Shown here: piece after piece, positions 7,104 through 14,649 of the stretch
How the letters are laid out: each line of letters begins with the position of its first letter
Position numbering within the stretch: the stretch's first letter is position 1
NCBI GenBank assembly: GCA_945861625.1
Contig: CAMAVI010000038.1
Coordinates: 1-32,574 of the forward strand
Length of the DNA: 32,574 nt
Direction: 5' to 3'
Source: Candidatus Sulfopaludibacter sp. SbA3
GTDB taxonomy: Bacteria; Acidobacteriota; Terriglobia; Bryobacterales; Bryobacteraceae
Translations under genes and position numbers: made by a program
Notes under the pieces: model-generated
The model's database searches: none
Told to the model about the DNA's origin: nothing
The model's input: the letters and a program-made list of their open reading frames with translations, nothing else

Positions 7104-8711
7104 TTACCTCTCCTTCTTAGTGGGGTGCGCCCGATAGTCGTCCCTGACGTCTTTGAGGTGCTGCAAATCCCCATTGTCCTCATGGCAGGCGACTTCGAGC
7201 AACTCCTCCGATTGCCGGTTCAGCGGGAACTCGATGGTCCAGGGCTTGGTGTAGACCAGGGGATCGGACACCGTCGCACGGTAGATGACTTTCTCACGAT
7301 CTACAGGGATGAAGCGTTCCGTCACGTGCTCCGCGTGGCTGACGACGTCACCGACTTCGTTGAGCCAGGTCTTGCCGTTCAGATTCGTGGTGTCCACCAC
7401 GAGAACGTCTCCCTCCCAACGCCCCACGGAATCGCCTTGCCACAGGCGGACGTGATCGGGACTATGAGCGCGCCCGTCAAGCGGGATCACGCGCCAGGAC
7501 ATGCGCTCGAACAGCAAAACGACATAGTTGGGCGTCTGGAAAATCTGGAACGGCGAGGGGACATAGATCGAGCGCGGCACGCCGCCCACGAAACAGTGCG
7601 CGGTCGGATCGTCGTAGCCGCGATGCGGCAGTTCACGATCGATGCGCTCCGCCTTGGCCCACGGTTGATAAGGAAGGATGCGATCCGGCGGATCAATGAG
7701 CGCGCCCTTGCTTTCCGGAGTCAGGAAATCTTCGGCATGCTTTTCCAGACCGTAATTCGCGCCGACGGGTTCAGCTTCGTAGTAGCCCGATAAATCAGGC
7801 CTGCCGTTGGGGGTCTGGCGGCTGTTGGCGATCCGGCGAAGATTGGCGCCAGTTCTCACGGGCGGAAGCGGGCCTGCGGGCGGCAGTGCGGCCGGAGGCG
7901 CGGGAGGCTGCTGTCCCGGCGCTAGCTGCGGATACCAGGTTCGATCATCGCGCTCGAAAGCGCCGTTGGTCTCTTCGGCTTCAGCCTGGCACTGATATTC
8001 CAGAAGGCGATCCATGTGCTTCTGGCGCACCAGGGGAATGGTAATCTTCCAGGGCTTGGTGAACACCTTCGCGTCGTCCATGGCAGCTTCGTACTGGATC
8101 GTGTCGGCGTCCTGCATCGTGTAGCGCTCGGTCACGCGCATCGCGCTGCTGTGGAAGTTGCCGGTCATGTCGAACCAGGTCTTGTCGTTCATGCTCTTGA
8201 CTTCCACGACCAGCGTGTCGCCTTCCCAGCGCCCGCGCGAATCGCCCATCCAGGATTCGATGCCCGCATGCAGCGGCGGCTTACCATTGGTGGAGATCAG
8301 CCGGTAAATCTGCGACCACTCGAAAAGGATGGCGACTTGATCGGCTCTCTGGAAAATCTGCAACGGATATTCCAGATACATGATGCGCGGGACACCCGGC
8401 AAGTAACACTTCCCGAGGGGATCGGCAGTCTTGCGATGGGCGTAGTTTTCGAGCTTTTTTTGCAGCGCCCAGGGCTGATATGGGATCGCTCCCGCGTCGA
8501 CGACGCTCCTGCCGGGGGCAACGCCGTATGACGCCGCGTGATATTCCAGATCGTACGCTGCTCGGCTCTGGGGCCGCCAGATTCCCTGCAAATCGGGCCG
8601 CCCTTGCGCAGTTCGCGGCAGAGCGCGGGGAGCCACTGTTCTTTGGGCTTGGGCTGCGCCGCACAACGCAACCAGTAGGGTAATCGCGGATTTCAGGCAG
8701 GAAGTGCGCAC
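7104..8711 (-). CDS. Exported protein with two tandem copies of an unnamed domain
   Basis: From GTG 8711 the protein has 535 aa and a clean signal peptide (MRTSCLKSAITLLVALCGAAQA). Two related halves of about 220 residues follow. Copy 1 has GRPDLQGIWRPQ, IPYQPWA, PGVPRIMYLEYPLQIFQ, RGRWEGDTLVVEV and VFTKPW; copy 2 has GRPDLSGYYEAE, LPYQPWA, GGVPRSIYVPSPFQIFQ, VGRWEGDVLVVDT and VYTKPW. A Pro/Ala-rich linker separates them. Each copy keeps one Cys before GVPR (KCYLPGVPR, HCFVGGVPR) and ends near a second Cys. I recognise the motif set from uncharacterised exported acidobacterial proteins but know no function. An ATG at 8747 is possible, but it lengthens the N terminus beyond a good signal peptide. 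Confidence 0.75.
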   Translation of the reverse strand: MRTSCLKSAITLLVALCGAAQAQRTVAPRALPRTAQGRPDLQGIWRPQSRAAYDLEYHAASYGVAPGRSVVDAGAIPYQPWALQKKLENYAHRKTADPLGKCYLPGVPRIMYLEYPLQIFQRADQVAILFEWSQIYRLISTNGKPPLHAGIESWMGDSRGRWEGDTLVVEVKSMNDKTWFDMTGNFHSSAMRVTERYTMQDADTIQYEAAMDDAKVFTKPWKITIPLVRQKHMDRLLEYQCQAEAEETNGAFERDDRTWYPQLAPGQQPPAPPAALPPAGPLPPVRTGANLRRIANSRQTPNGRPDLSGYYEAEPVGANYGLEKHAEDFLTPESKGALIDPPDRILPYQPWAKAERIDRELPHRGYDDPTAHCFVGGVPRSIYVPSPFQIFQTPNYVVLLFERMSWRVIPLDGRAHSPDHVRLWQGDSVGRWEGDVLVVDTTNLNGKTWLNEVGDVVSHAEHVTERFIPVDREKVIYRATVSDPLVYTKPWTIEFPLNRQSEELLEVACHEDNGDLQHLKDVRDDYRAHPTKKER

Positions 8712-8787
8712 GACTAAGATAGCCAAACTTAAGATAACTTCGATCATACACGAGGGCCGTGACCCACGACGCCGCGCGAGGAATTGC

Positions 8788-8793
8788 TAGCAT
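8788..8793 (+). promoter_or_regulatory. Extended -10 (TGcTAGCAT), leaderless start of bshB1
   Basis: TG-c-TAGCAT ends 8 bases before ATG 8802, with no Shine-Dalgarno site. This supports 8802 over the TTG at 8784. Confidence 0.4.
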
Positions 8794-8801
8794 GGCGCTT
8801 G

Positions 8802-9542
8802 ATGCATGTCGTTACTCAAGTGAACGTTAAACATGTCGACGTTCTTTTCTTCGGCGCTCATCCCGATGACGTGGAATGGGGCGCCGGAGGCATCGCGATC
8901 CTGCTGCGCGACGCGGGAATTTCCTTCGCCATCGTGGACCTGACCAACGGCGAGATGGGCAATCGCGGGACGTTCGAAGAGCGCCAGGTGGAGGCCGCCG
9001 CGGCAGCGGAGTTCCTCGGCGCGACCCGCGAGTCGCTGAACCTGCCCGATTGCGGCCTCGTCGACACGCCGGAGAACCGGCGCCTGGTAGCAAGCGCGAT
9101 TCGGCGCTATCGTCCAGATCTGGTGATCGCTCCCTACTGGGAAGACCGCCATCCGGATCACGCGGCGGCGGGGCTGATGGTCCGCAATTCCCAAATCTAC
9201 TGTGCGCTCAAGAAACTTGACGACCCCAACCCTCCGCACAAGCCACGGGCAATTCTTTACTGCCCATTGAACAAATTCGAACGGCCGACGTTCGTCGTCG
9301 ATACGACGAGTGTCTTTCCACAAAAGCTGGACCTGCTGCGCATCCATCGTTCGCAATTCGGGAAGACAGCGGAAGAGTTCGGCGTGATCGCGCACGGCGT
9401 GGGCGACTATCTGTTTGGGCTGGAATCCCGCGATCGCTACTTCGGTTCGCTGGCCGGCGCCCGCTACGGCGAGGCTCTGATCGCGGATCAGCCGGTGCGG
9501 TTGTCGGGTCTGGGTGAGGTTCTTCGCTTGCTGCATGGGTAG
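8802..9542 (+). CDS. bshB1: Bacillithiol biosynthesis deacetylase BshB1
   Basis: About 246 aa of the LmbE/PIG-L deacetylase family. BshB1 removes acetate from N-acetylglucosaminyl-malate in bacillithiol synthesis, in the cytoplasm. The zinc site motif AHPDDVEWG is close to the N terminus, the second zinc His is in EDRHPDHAAAG, and VDLTNGEMGNRGT is the BshB1-type variant of the next conserved block. DLLRIHRSQFG and a C-terminal SRDRYFGSLAGARYGEAL also fit BshB1. No bshA or bshC is in the window, which is usual because the genes are often scattered. ATG 8802 is chosen from the upstream -10 spacing; GTG 8820 is another good candidate because family members start a few residues before the zinc motif. 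Confidence 0.88.
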   Translation: MHVVTQVNVKHVDVLFFGAHPDDVEWGAGGIAILLRDAGISFAIVDLTNGEMGNRGTFEERQVEAAAAAEFLGATRESLNLPDCGLVDTPENRRLVASAIRRYRPDLVIAPYWEDRHPDHAAAGLMVRNSQIYCALKKLDDPNPPHKPRAILYCPLNKFERPTFVVDTTSVFPQKLDLLRIHRSQFGKTAEEFGVIAHGVGDYLFGLESRDRYFGSLAGARYGEALIADQPVRLSGLGEVLRLLHG

Positions 9543-9620
9543 CCGGCCAAATGGCGTTTCCCACCCGCGAAGCGCGTAGTGTAGTATGGACCAAAAGGCA
9601 GCGTGAAATAGGAGACGATC

Positions 9621-11378
9621 ATGCGAAACAGGTTACGGAAACCCTTTACAATTGCGGCGCTCAGCGGGGCGCTGGTGGCCGCGTTTGCGGTGGTGGCGTT
9701 CGCCCAGTACTCGATGACAGTCAATAAGGACCGGCTGCTCAACGCATCCACTGAGCCGCAGAACTGGCTTATGATGAACGGCGATTACGGTTCCACGCGC
9801 TATTCGAAGCTTTCGCAGATCAACCGCGATAACGTCAAGAACATGCGCATGGTGTGGGCGCTGGCGCTGGGCGGCATGCAGGACGTTGGGCAGAACGGCC
9901 CGGAAAATGAGTTGAATCCGCTGATCGACAACGGCTTCATGTACACCACCGACGGCTGGGGGACGCTCTATAAGATCGACGCGCGCGATCCCAACCGCGG
10001 CACGTTCGTATGGGTCACCGACCCCGGCGTGAAACACCAGGGCAACCAGCCGCGCACGCGCGGCATCGCGCTGTGGGAAGACCTGGTCATCGCCAATCTT
10101 CCTGACGGCCGCGTGATCGCGGTCAAGCGCGATAACGGCGAGATCGTGTGGGACAAAATGGTGGCCGTTGCCAACGAGTTCGGCACGCGAGAGAAATTCG
10201 TTACCGCGCCGATGACGGTGGAAGACAAGGTCCTCATCGCCAACGGAGCCGGCGATGCCGGAACGCGTGGCTGGGTGGCGGCTCTCGAAGCGAGAACCGG
10301 CAAAGAGTTGTGGCGGTGGTACGTGATCCCCAAGCCCGGCGAGCCCGGCAGCGAAACCTGGAAAGACAAGAACAACGCGTGGAAGACCGGCGGCGGCGGC
10401 ATTTGGCAAACCGGCTCCTACGATCCGGAAACCCGGCTCACGGTTTGGGGCACGGGTAATCCGGTTCCCCAATACGATCCTCAGGCGCGCCCCGGCGACA
10501 ACCTGTATACGGATTCCGCGGTTGCGCTCAACATCGACACCGGCAAGCTGGCGTGGCATTTTCAGTACACGCCCAACGATTCCTGGGACTACGACGAGGT
10601 CGGCGTCCACATGTTTTACGACGAAGTCATTAACGGCCGGTCGCGCAAGGTGGTCAGCCACTTCGGCCGCAACGGATTCTTTTACTCCCTGGACCGCACC
10701 AACGGACGGTTCATTAAAGGCAACAAGTACGTCAACGATCTGAACTGGACCAAGGGACTGGATCCGGAAACCGGCAAGCCGGTGGAATACAATCCTAAGC
10801 TGGACGTGCAAACGTACAATCCAATCGCGCGTTCGCTGCGCGGCGATCCGCAAAAGCGGACCTGCCCGACCTGGCACGGCGGCATTGCCCATCAGCCGAC
10901 TGCCTACAACCCCGTCAAGCACATCGCCTATGGTGTCGGCATCGAGGGCTGCTTCTCGCAGAACGGCGCCGAGTTCAAGTTCCTTTCGCCCAGCGGCGGA
11001 TTGGACCGGAAGAACAGCGATAAACGCACCTACAACAGCGACCTATACTACGGCTCGATCACCGCGTTCGACACGGTCAACCACAAGGTCCTGGGCAAAG
11101 CCGTAACGGACATCGAAGTGCGCTCGGGCGCCACGGTCACCGCGGGCGGATTGCTCTTCACCGCTTTGCAGGACGGCTGGGTGGTCGCCTACAACGACGA
11201 AACGCTTGAAGAACTGTGGCGGTTCAACGTGGGAACGGCGCTGAAGGGCGCGCCGGTGGTGTATGCGATCGGTCCGAAGCAGTATCTGGCCGTGCAGGCC
11301 AGCGGCCGCCACCTGCATCCGGTGAAGTACGACAACTTCCAGGATTCCAGCTACCTGTTTGTGTTTGCGTTGAATTAA
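9621..11378 (+). CDS. PQQ-dependent dehydrogenase-like propeller protein with Asp-x-Asp motif
   Basis: A 585-aa exported protein (signal peptide to about FAQY, residue 30). It is a quinoprotein dehydrogenase propeller: NWLMMNGDYGSTRYSKLSQI opens the first blade and WGTGNP supplies the Asn (N280) that binds the PQQ metal. YTPNDSWDYDEVG gives the catalytic Asp (D323) and a second Asp two residues later (D325), which in XoxF/PedH-type enzymes marks lanthanide use. The usual Glu ligand in the GGAE..xRG block is Asp here (AGDAGTRG, D212). The vicinal Cys-Cys of methanol and alcohol dehydrogenases is absent, and there is no haem c site, so a separate cytochrome is needed. AGGAG before the ATG supports the start. 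The substrate is unknown; a non-enzymatic propeller role is less likely. Confidence 0.82.
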   Translation: MRNRLRKPFTIAALSGALVAAFAVVAFAQYSMTVNKDRLLNASTEPQNWLMMNGDYGSTRYSKLSQINRDNVKNMRMVWALALGGMQDVGQNGPENELNPLIDNGFMYTTDGWGTLYKIDARDPNRGTFVWVTDPGVKHQGNQPRTRGIALWEDLVIANLPDGRVIAVKRDNGEIVWDKMVAVANEFGTREKFVTAPMTVEDKVLIANGAGDAGTRGWVAALEARTGKELWRWYVIPKPGEPGSETWKDKNNAWKTGGGGIWQTGSYDPETRLTVWGTGNPVPQYDPQARPGDNLYTDSAVALNIDTGKLAWHFQYTPNDSWDYDEVGVHMFYDEVINGRSRKVVSHFGRNGFFYSLDRTNGRFIKGNKYVNDLNWTKGLDPETGKPVEYNPKLDVQTYNPIARSLRGDPQKRTCPTWHGGIAHQPTAYNPVKHIAYGVGIEGCFSQNGAEFKFLSPSGGLDRKNSDKRTYNSDLYYGSITAFDTVNHKVLGKAVTDIEVRSGATVTAGGLLFTALQDGWVVAYNDETLEELWRFNVGTALKGAPVVYAIGPKQYLAVQASGRHLHPVKYDNFQDSSYLFVFALN

Positions 11379-11399
11379 ACGCAAGGAACGCGAGACACG

Positions 11400-11434
11400 A
11401 AAGGGGACAGAGTAGTCTGTCCCCTTTTCTATTT
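11400..11434 (+). terminator. Intrinsic terminator after the PQQ dehydrogenase gene
   Basis: AAAGGGGACAGA (11400-11411) pairs perfectly with TCTGTCCCCTTT (11416-11427) over a 4-base loop and is followed by TCTATTT. It lies between convergent genes and the stem is symmetric enough to act on both strands. Confidence 0.85.
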
Positions 11435-11449
11435 CAGCAGCGCGGCCTT

Positions 11450-11827
11450 CTAGCGGCCGTAGAGGCGGAGTTCCTTGCCGTCGGGCATGATAACGCGCTC
11501 AAGCCTGAGAATCTTCTGGCCGTCGGCAAATTGATAGCCGATGCCCGTGATCACGTCGCCGGGCTTCACGGTTGACTTGTTCCACCCGTTCGCTTCCATC
11601 CGGATGATGGCGGGGCCGCCGATCTCCCATTTTTCCATCCGCCCGTCGCCGGCTTGCACCTCGACGGTCATCATCGGGTGCGGATTGGTCCACTTGAACT
11701 CCATTACAGTGCCCTTGACCGTAACCAGCTTGTCATTGTTGATCGGCCATGAGTGATGGGCCCACAGCGGCATGACAGCAGCGGCCACCGTAAGGATGAG
11801 AAATGCCGGGATGCATGGGGTTTTCAT
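11450..11827 (-). CDS. Small exported DUF6152 family protein (second copy)
   Basis: A 125-aa protein with a signal peptide (MKTPCIPAFLILTVAAAVMP...) cut before HHSWPINNDK. The mature domain has VKGTVMEFKWTNPHPMMTVE, the DUF6152 pattern, aligned with VKMTGKVTEVKFSNPHSWIY of the copy at 6701-7099. Both end with a short FPDGKKL or MPDGKELRL stretch. The His-His at the mature N terminus and the NPH motif are conserved in both copies and could bind metal; that is inference. A strong AGGAGG site precedes the ATG. The gene converges on the PQQ dehydrogenase gene and lies downstream of the cytochrome c gene on the same strand. Confidence 0.8.
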   Translation of the reverse strand: MKTPCIPAFLILTVAAAVMPLWAHHSWPINNDKLVTVKGTVMEFKWTNPHPMMTVEVQAGDGRMEKWEIGGPAIIRMEANGWNKSTVKPGDVITGIGYQFADGQKILRLERVIMPDGKELRLYGR

Positions 11828-11942
11828 CGTTGTTCCCTCCTGCGAGCTATTTTAGAGCAAAATCGCGAGTAAAGGAACAGCCCCGCGTCCAGCACCCCGG
11901 ACGATGGCGCGGTGGGGGTGTCTTCGCTTTTGCTTCAGCGTC

Positions 11943-12491
11943 TTACTTCAGCGCGTTGCAGATGTCGGTTTCCTGGCCCCAGAAGTCGACGCACTTGGCC
12001 TTGGTATCCATGGGACCCTTGCCGACGATCTTTTCCATCATGAAATCGGCAATCAGATCGATTTCACGTGGTTGCAAGGTGGCTGGAGCATCGGGCATGC
12101 GGGTCGGGTAGGCCCGCAGATCCGCCTGCTTTTTGCCGTAGCAGCGGCCGTCGCTATAGGCGAACTTGTCGAAGGCCGGCATCTGCGAATTCAGCTTGCC
12201 GCACTTGATGATCAGGATGAGTCCCGCGCGGTTGAGCTTCATTTCCCGCAGATTCGCGCCGTCGGGCATCTGGCTGTCGGACTTGTGGCCGTCGCCGGAC
12301 CAGCCGTGGCAAGCCTGGCAGTTGCCTTTTTGCTGGAATAGCCGCATGCCGTCGGCGATGTCGGAGGCACTCGGCGCGGATGGCTCCTGTCCCTGCGTTC
12401 GCGGGGCCACAGACAGCACCATGATCGCGGCGAGCACAGTAGCCGCCGAAAAGAAACCCCGACAGATTGAGGATATACGCCGATTGATCAT
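11943..12491 (-). CDS. Exported monohaem cytochrome c
   Basis: From ATG 12491 the product has 182 aa, a signal peptide (residues 1-35) and one haem c site, CQACH at 58-62, in KGNCQACHGWSGDG. A Met that could complete the haem ligands is in NSQMPAF (residue 104). Four extra Cys (97, 117, 167, 178) could form disulfides in the periplasm. The C-terminal DLIADFMMEKIVG helix is typical of class I cytochromes c. Lying between two PQQ-type dehydrogenase genes, it is a plausible electron acceptor for the haem-free one, similar in role to cytochrome cL, but this is inference. The start 12491 is favoured because TATACT lies 6 bases before it. Confidence 0.82.
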   Translation of the reverse strand: MINRRISSICRGFFSAATVLAAIMVLSVAPRTQGQEPSAPSASDIADGMRLFQQKGNCQACHGWSGDGHKSDSQMPDGANLREMKLNRAGLILIIKCGKLNSQMPAFDKFAYSDGRCYGKKQADLRAYPTRMPDAPATLQPREIDLIADFMMEKIVGKGPMDTKAKCVDFWGQETDICNALK

Positions 12492-12497
12492 GAATGC

Positions 12498-12503
12498 AGT
12501 ATA
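12498..12503 (-). promoter_or_regulatory. -10 box (TATACT), leaderless start of the cytochrome c gene
   Basis: On the minus strand TATACT ends 6 bases before ATG 12491, with no Shine-Dalgarno site nearby. Confidence 0.45.
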
Positions 12504-12554
12504 CAAATTTTGGGGTAACTGCATTTCCGGACTGGTGTGGCCCGCGCGAACGGC

Positions 12555-12883
12555 CTATTGCCCTGTTACAACGAGTTTCGTCTTTGTGCCGCCCAGTTCG
12601 AAGGCAGTGACTTTGTCGCCAGCCACATCCAGGCTGGTGATTTCGATCTTCTTTACGGCCTCTTCTGAACGCACCGGGACTTTGCCGATTTCTTTCTTGC
12701 CTTGATACAGGACGGCGGTACCGCCGTTGACTTCGAGCTGATGTTTTCCTTTTGCCATCTGTACGCTTCCCGCCTGCACTGGATGGCTGACGATGACCTC
12801 ATACTGCTTGCTCTTGGCCATCACGTTGAGCGCCGCAGGCACAGCGCCAGGCACACACTTACACTTCTCATGAATCGCTTCAC
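12555..12883 (-). pseudogene. Small exported beta-rich protein, frame broken inside the signal peptide
   Basis: A ribosome site AAGGAG (12891-12896) lies 7 bases before GTG 12883, which opens a signal-peptide frame: MKRFMRSVSVCLALCL, soon followed by a stop. One base out of phase, the frame continues PAALNVMAKSKQYEVIVSHP and runs to 12555. Joined by a -1 shift in the CTGTGCCTGCGG stretch, they give a signal peptide with an ideal cut after VMA and a mature part of about 87 aa. The mature part (VSHPVQAGSVQMAKGKHQLE, ending TKLVVTG) resembles small exported acidobacterial proteins of unknown function. Either the gene is a recent pseudogene, a base is miscalled, or only a cytoplasmic form starting at GTG 12854 or ATG 12819 is made. 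Confidence 0.6.
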
Positions 12884-13052
12884 TGTTCTTCTCCTTGTCG
12901 TATCTTTTATGTCTTTTGGATGCGCACGCCCAGACCAGCCCGGCGCACGTGGAATGATTACTACTGCATTTGATTGCAGCCGAGGGGCGCGTGCGGCAAA
13001 ACTGCTATTCAGCTCACTGAAACCACTGCCCGGAAGGCATTTCCGGCGCTAC

Positions 13053-13640
13053 CTACTTGCGCTTGGGCACAATCCACAAGAACAGGCGGCGGCTGCCGAA
13101 ATAGTACGCGTCGCCGGGATCATCTTTCACAACCATCTCTCTGGCCGGCTTCCAGCCTGCAATCTCGAAGGTGTTGGAAATGATGCGCGTGCCGGGCTTT
13201 AGCGCTTCAAGCTGCGGCCGCAAGCGCCGGTTCAGCGCCGGCAACAGGAATAGCGCGACTACCGTGGCGTCACGGAAGTCAGACTTGAACAGATCCTGCT
13301 CGCGAAACTCCACCCGGCCGGCCACTCCGGCGCGGCGGGCGTTTTCCCTGGCCTCACGAATGAGCTGCGCGTCAATGTCGATCCCCACGCCGCGCGCGCC
13401 GTGGTTCTTGGCGGCCGCGACAACAATCCGGCCGTCTCCGCATCCAAGATCGTAAACGACATCTGAACTTCCGACCTTCGCCAGCCGGAGCATCGCCTTG
13501 ACGGCGGTGTCCGTGGTGGGGACGTAGGGGACGTCAGGTTTGCGGGATGGCTCAGTCTCCTGAGCGAGCATCGGGAACGCTGCGAGATGCACGGCGATGA
13601 CTAAAACGCAGGGCGTTCGCATGATAGCGGCTGAATCCAT
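13053..13640 (-). CDS. Exported class I SAM-dependent methyltransferase
   Basis: A 195-aa protein. The Rossmann SAM-binding motif VVYDLGCGDGRIVVAAA is near residues 60-76, followed by GVGIDIDAQLIREARENA and VEFREQDLF. The later VVALFLLPALNRRLRPQLEA block is typical of one family of small methyltransferases. Unusually, the first 26 residues are a signal peptide (MRTPCVLVIAVHLAAFPMLA from Met 7), so the enzyme is predicted outside the cytoplasm, where SAM is not normally available. The substrate is unknown. The start is ATG 13640 or ATG 13622; the latter gives the cleaner signal peptide. A tandem 16-bp repeat lies directly upstream. Confidence 0.82.
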   Translation of the reverse strand: MDSAAIMRTPCVLVIAVHLAAFPMLAQETEPSRKPDVPYVPTTDTAVKAMLRLAKVGSSDVVYDLGCGDGRIVVAAAKNHGARGVGIDIDAQLIREARENARRAGVAGRVEFREQDLFKSDFRDATVVALFLLPALNRRLRPQLEALKPGTRIISNTFEIAGWKPAREMVVKDDPGDAYYFGSRRLFLWIVPKRK

Positions 13641-13642
13641 AA

Positions 13643-13672
13643 TTACACAATCCCCGAGTTACACAATCCCCG
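13643..13672 (-). repeat. Two tandem copies of a 14-base motif, period 16, before the methyltransferase
   Basis: On the minus strand CGGGGATTGTGTAA occurs twice, 16 bases apart, directly before ATG 13640. Spacing near one and a half helical turns and the position suggest an operator or a duplicated leader segment. Confidence 0.6.
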
Positions 13673-13860
13673 GGGCAAGGACTTGGGCGGTTGGCATCTT
13701 TTCGCATCCGCTCAAGGACAAAAGTCTGTGGAGATCGACGTTGTGCCTGCGTTTAATAGCCAGCCGAGTCCCGAATGAGCGGTATTATCCCGTGCTGACC
13801 TGGAGGAAGGGCAGTTTCGAAAACCCTTATCTCCTAACCCGCCAATACTTCCCGGGGAGG

Positions 13861-14142
13861 TTACGGCGTCTTCTGTGCTTCGTTCTTACTGTGCGCGGAT
13901 TCGGCTTGCAGGGACCGCATAAGGTTTGCGGCGTATTCGTCCGCGGCGGCGTCACTCTCGGCGGATGAAACCGGCGGGATTGCCGTAGCGCCATGCGACG
14001 CATTTCGCCCGGATTTTTTCAGCAGGTCCTTGATCTCCCGCACCTCTTTGCCAAGCTGGAAAATTTTGTATACGGCCGTGATCAATAAGCCATAGCCGAA
14101 AATGGCGACCGCCTCGCTCAAGAACATTTGCGCAAGATCCAC
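13861..14142 (-). CDS. Small single-TM protein, function unknown
   Basis: A 93-aa protein starting at GTG 14142, with CGGAGG placed 7 bases upstream. After MDLAQMFLSEA there is one hydrophobic segment (VAIFGYGLLITAVYKIF, residues about 12-28), then a charged helix (QLGKEVREIKDLLKK) and an Ala/Ser-rich tail with ADEYAANLMRSLQ. The layout suggests a small inner-membrane protein with a cytoplasmic coiled tail. It lies 44 bases after msrB on the same strand, so both may be co-transcribed. I recognise no family. Longer readings upstream overlap msrB and are unlikely. Confidence 0.6.
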   Translation of the reverse strand: MDLAQMFLSEAVAIFGYGLLITAVYKIFQLGKEVREIKDLLKKSGRNASHGATAIPPVSSAESDAAADEYAANLMRSLQAESAHSKNEAQKTP

Positions 14143-14186
14143 CGGAAAATCCTCCGGGTACTGATCGGCGCACTTGCGCGGAGACT

Positions 14187-14582
14187 TTATTCTTTCTTGC
14201 CGAAGTCCAAAGACGCCGAGTTCATGCAGAAGCGGGTGCCGGTGGGCCGGGGACCGTCCGGGAACACGTGGCCCAGGTGCGCATCGCATTGAGCGCAGAG
14301 CGCTTCGACGCGTTCCATGCCATGGCTGGTATCCGTTTCCGTGCGCACTTTGGCAGGGTCAACGGGAGCCCAGAAGCTGGGCCAGCCGGTGCCGGAGTCG
14401 AATTTCGTCGCGGAGTCGAACAGCTCCGCGCCGCAACAGGAGCAGCGGTACATGCCGTCTTCGTGGTTGTTCCAATACTTGCCGGTGAAGGCCGGTTCAG
14501 TGCCCTTCTGGCGGGCGACGTTGTACTGCTCCGGAGTCAACTGCTTGCGCCATTCATCGTCGGTTTTACGAATCTTGTCCAT
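14187..14582 (-). CDS. msrB: Peptide-methionine (R)-S-oxide reductase MsrB
   Basis: A 131-aa MsrB, which reduces the R form of methionine sulfoxide in proteins. The two zinc-binding CxxC pairs are in [11 protein letters not shown] and [11 protein letters not shown], the conserved [12 protein letters not shown] block lies between them, and the catalytic Cys is in [11 protein letters not shown] near the C terminus. The length is normal for a single-domain cytoplasmic MsrB. No signal peptide is present. The start at 14582 is fixed by AAGGTGG a few bases upstream; a longer reading to 14642 adds residues without a ribosome site. It is divergent from the cytochrome-PQQ dehydrogenase gene across about 67 bases. 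Confidence 0.95.
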   Translation of the reverse strand: MDKIRKTDDEWRKQLTPEQYNVARQKGTEPAFTGKYWNNHEDGMYRCSCCGAELFDSATKFDSGTGWPSFWAPVDPAKVRTETDTSHGMERVEALCAQCDAHLGHVFPDGPRPTGTRFCMNSASLDFGKKE

Positions 14583-14637
14583 AAACCACCTTGTCCTAGT
14601 CATACCAGAGTAGCGCGGGTACAGATCCATTCGATGA

Positions 14638-14643
14638 TACAAT
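14638..14643 (+). promoter_or_regulatory. Extended -10 (TGaTACAAT), leaderless start of the haem-PQQ gene
   Basis: TG-a-TACAAT ends 6 bases before GTG 14650; no Shine-Dalgarno site is present and no good -35 box is seen. Confidence 0.5.
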
Positions 14644-14649
14644 CGCCGC

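Noticed and set aside
9633..10922. 429-residue open frame on the minus strand
   Set aside because: It is antisense to the PQQ dehydrogenase gene and is low in complexity, with no recognisable motif.
13643..13672. CRISPR-like repeat
   Set aside because: Only two copies with a 2-base gap, no spacers and no cas gene; it is a short tandem repeat.
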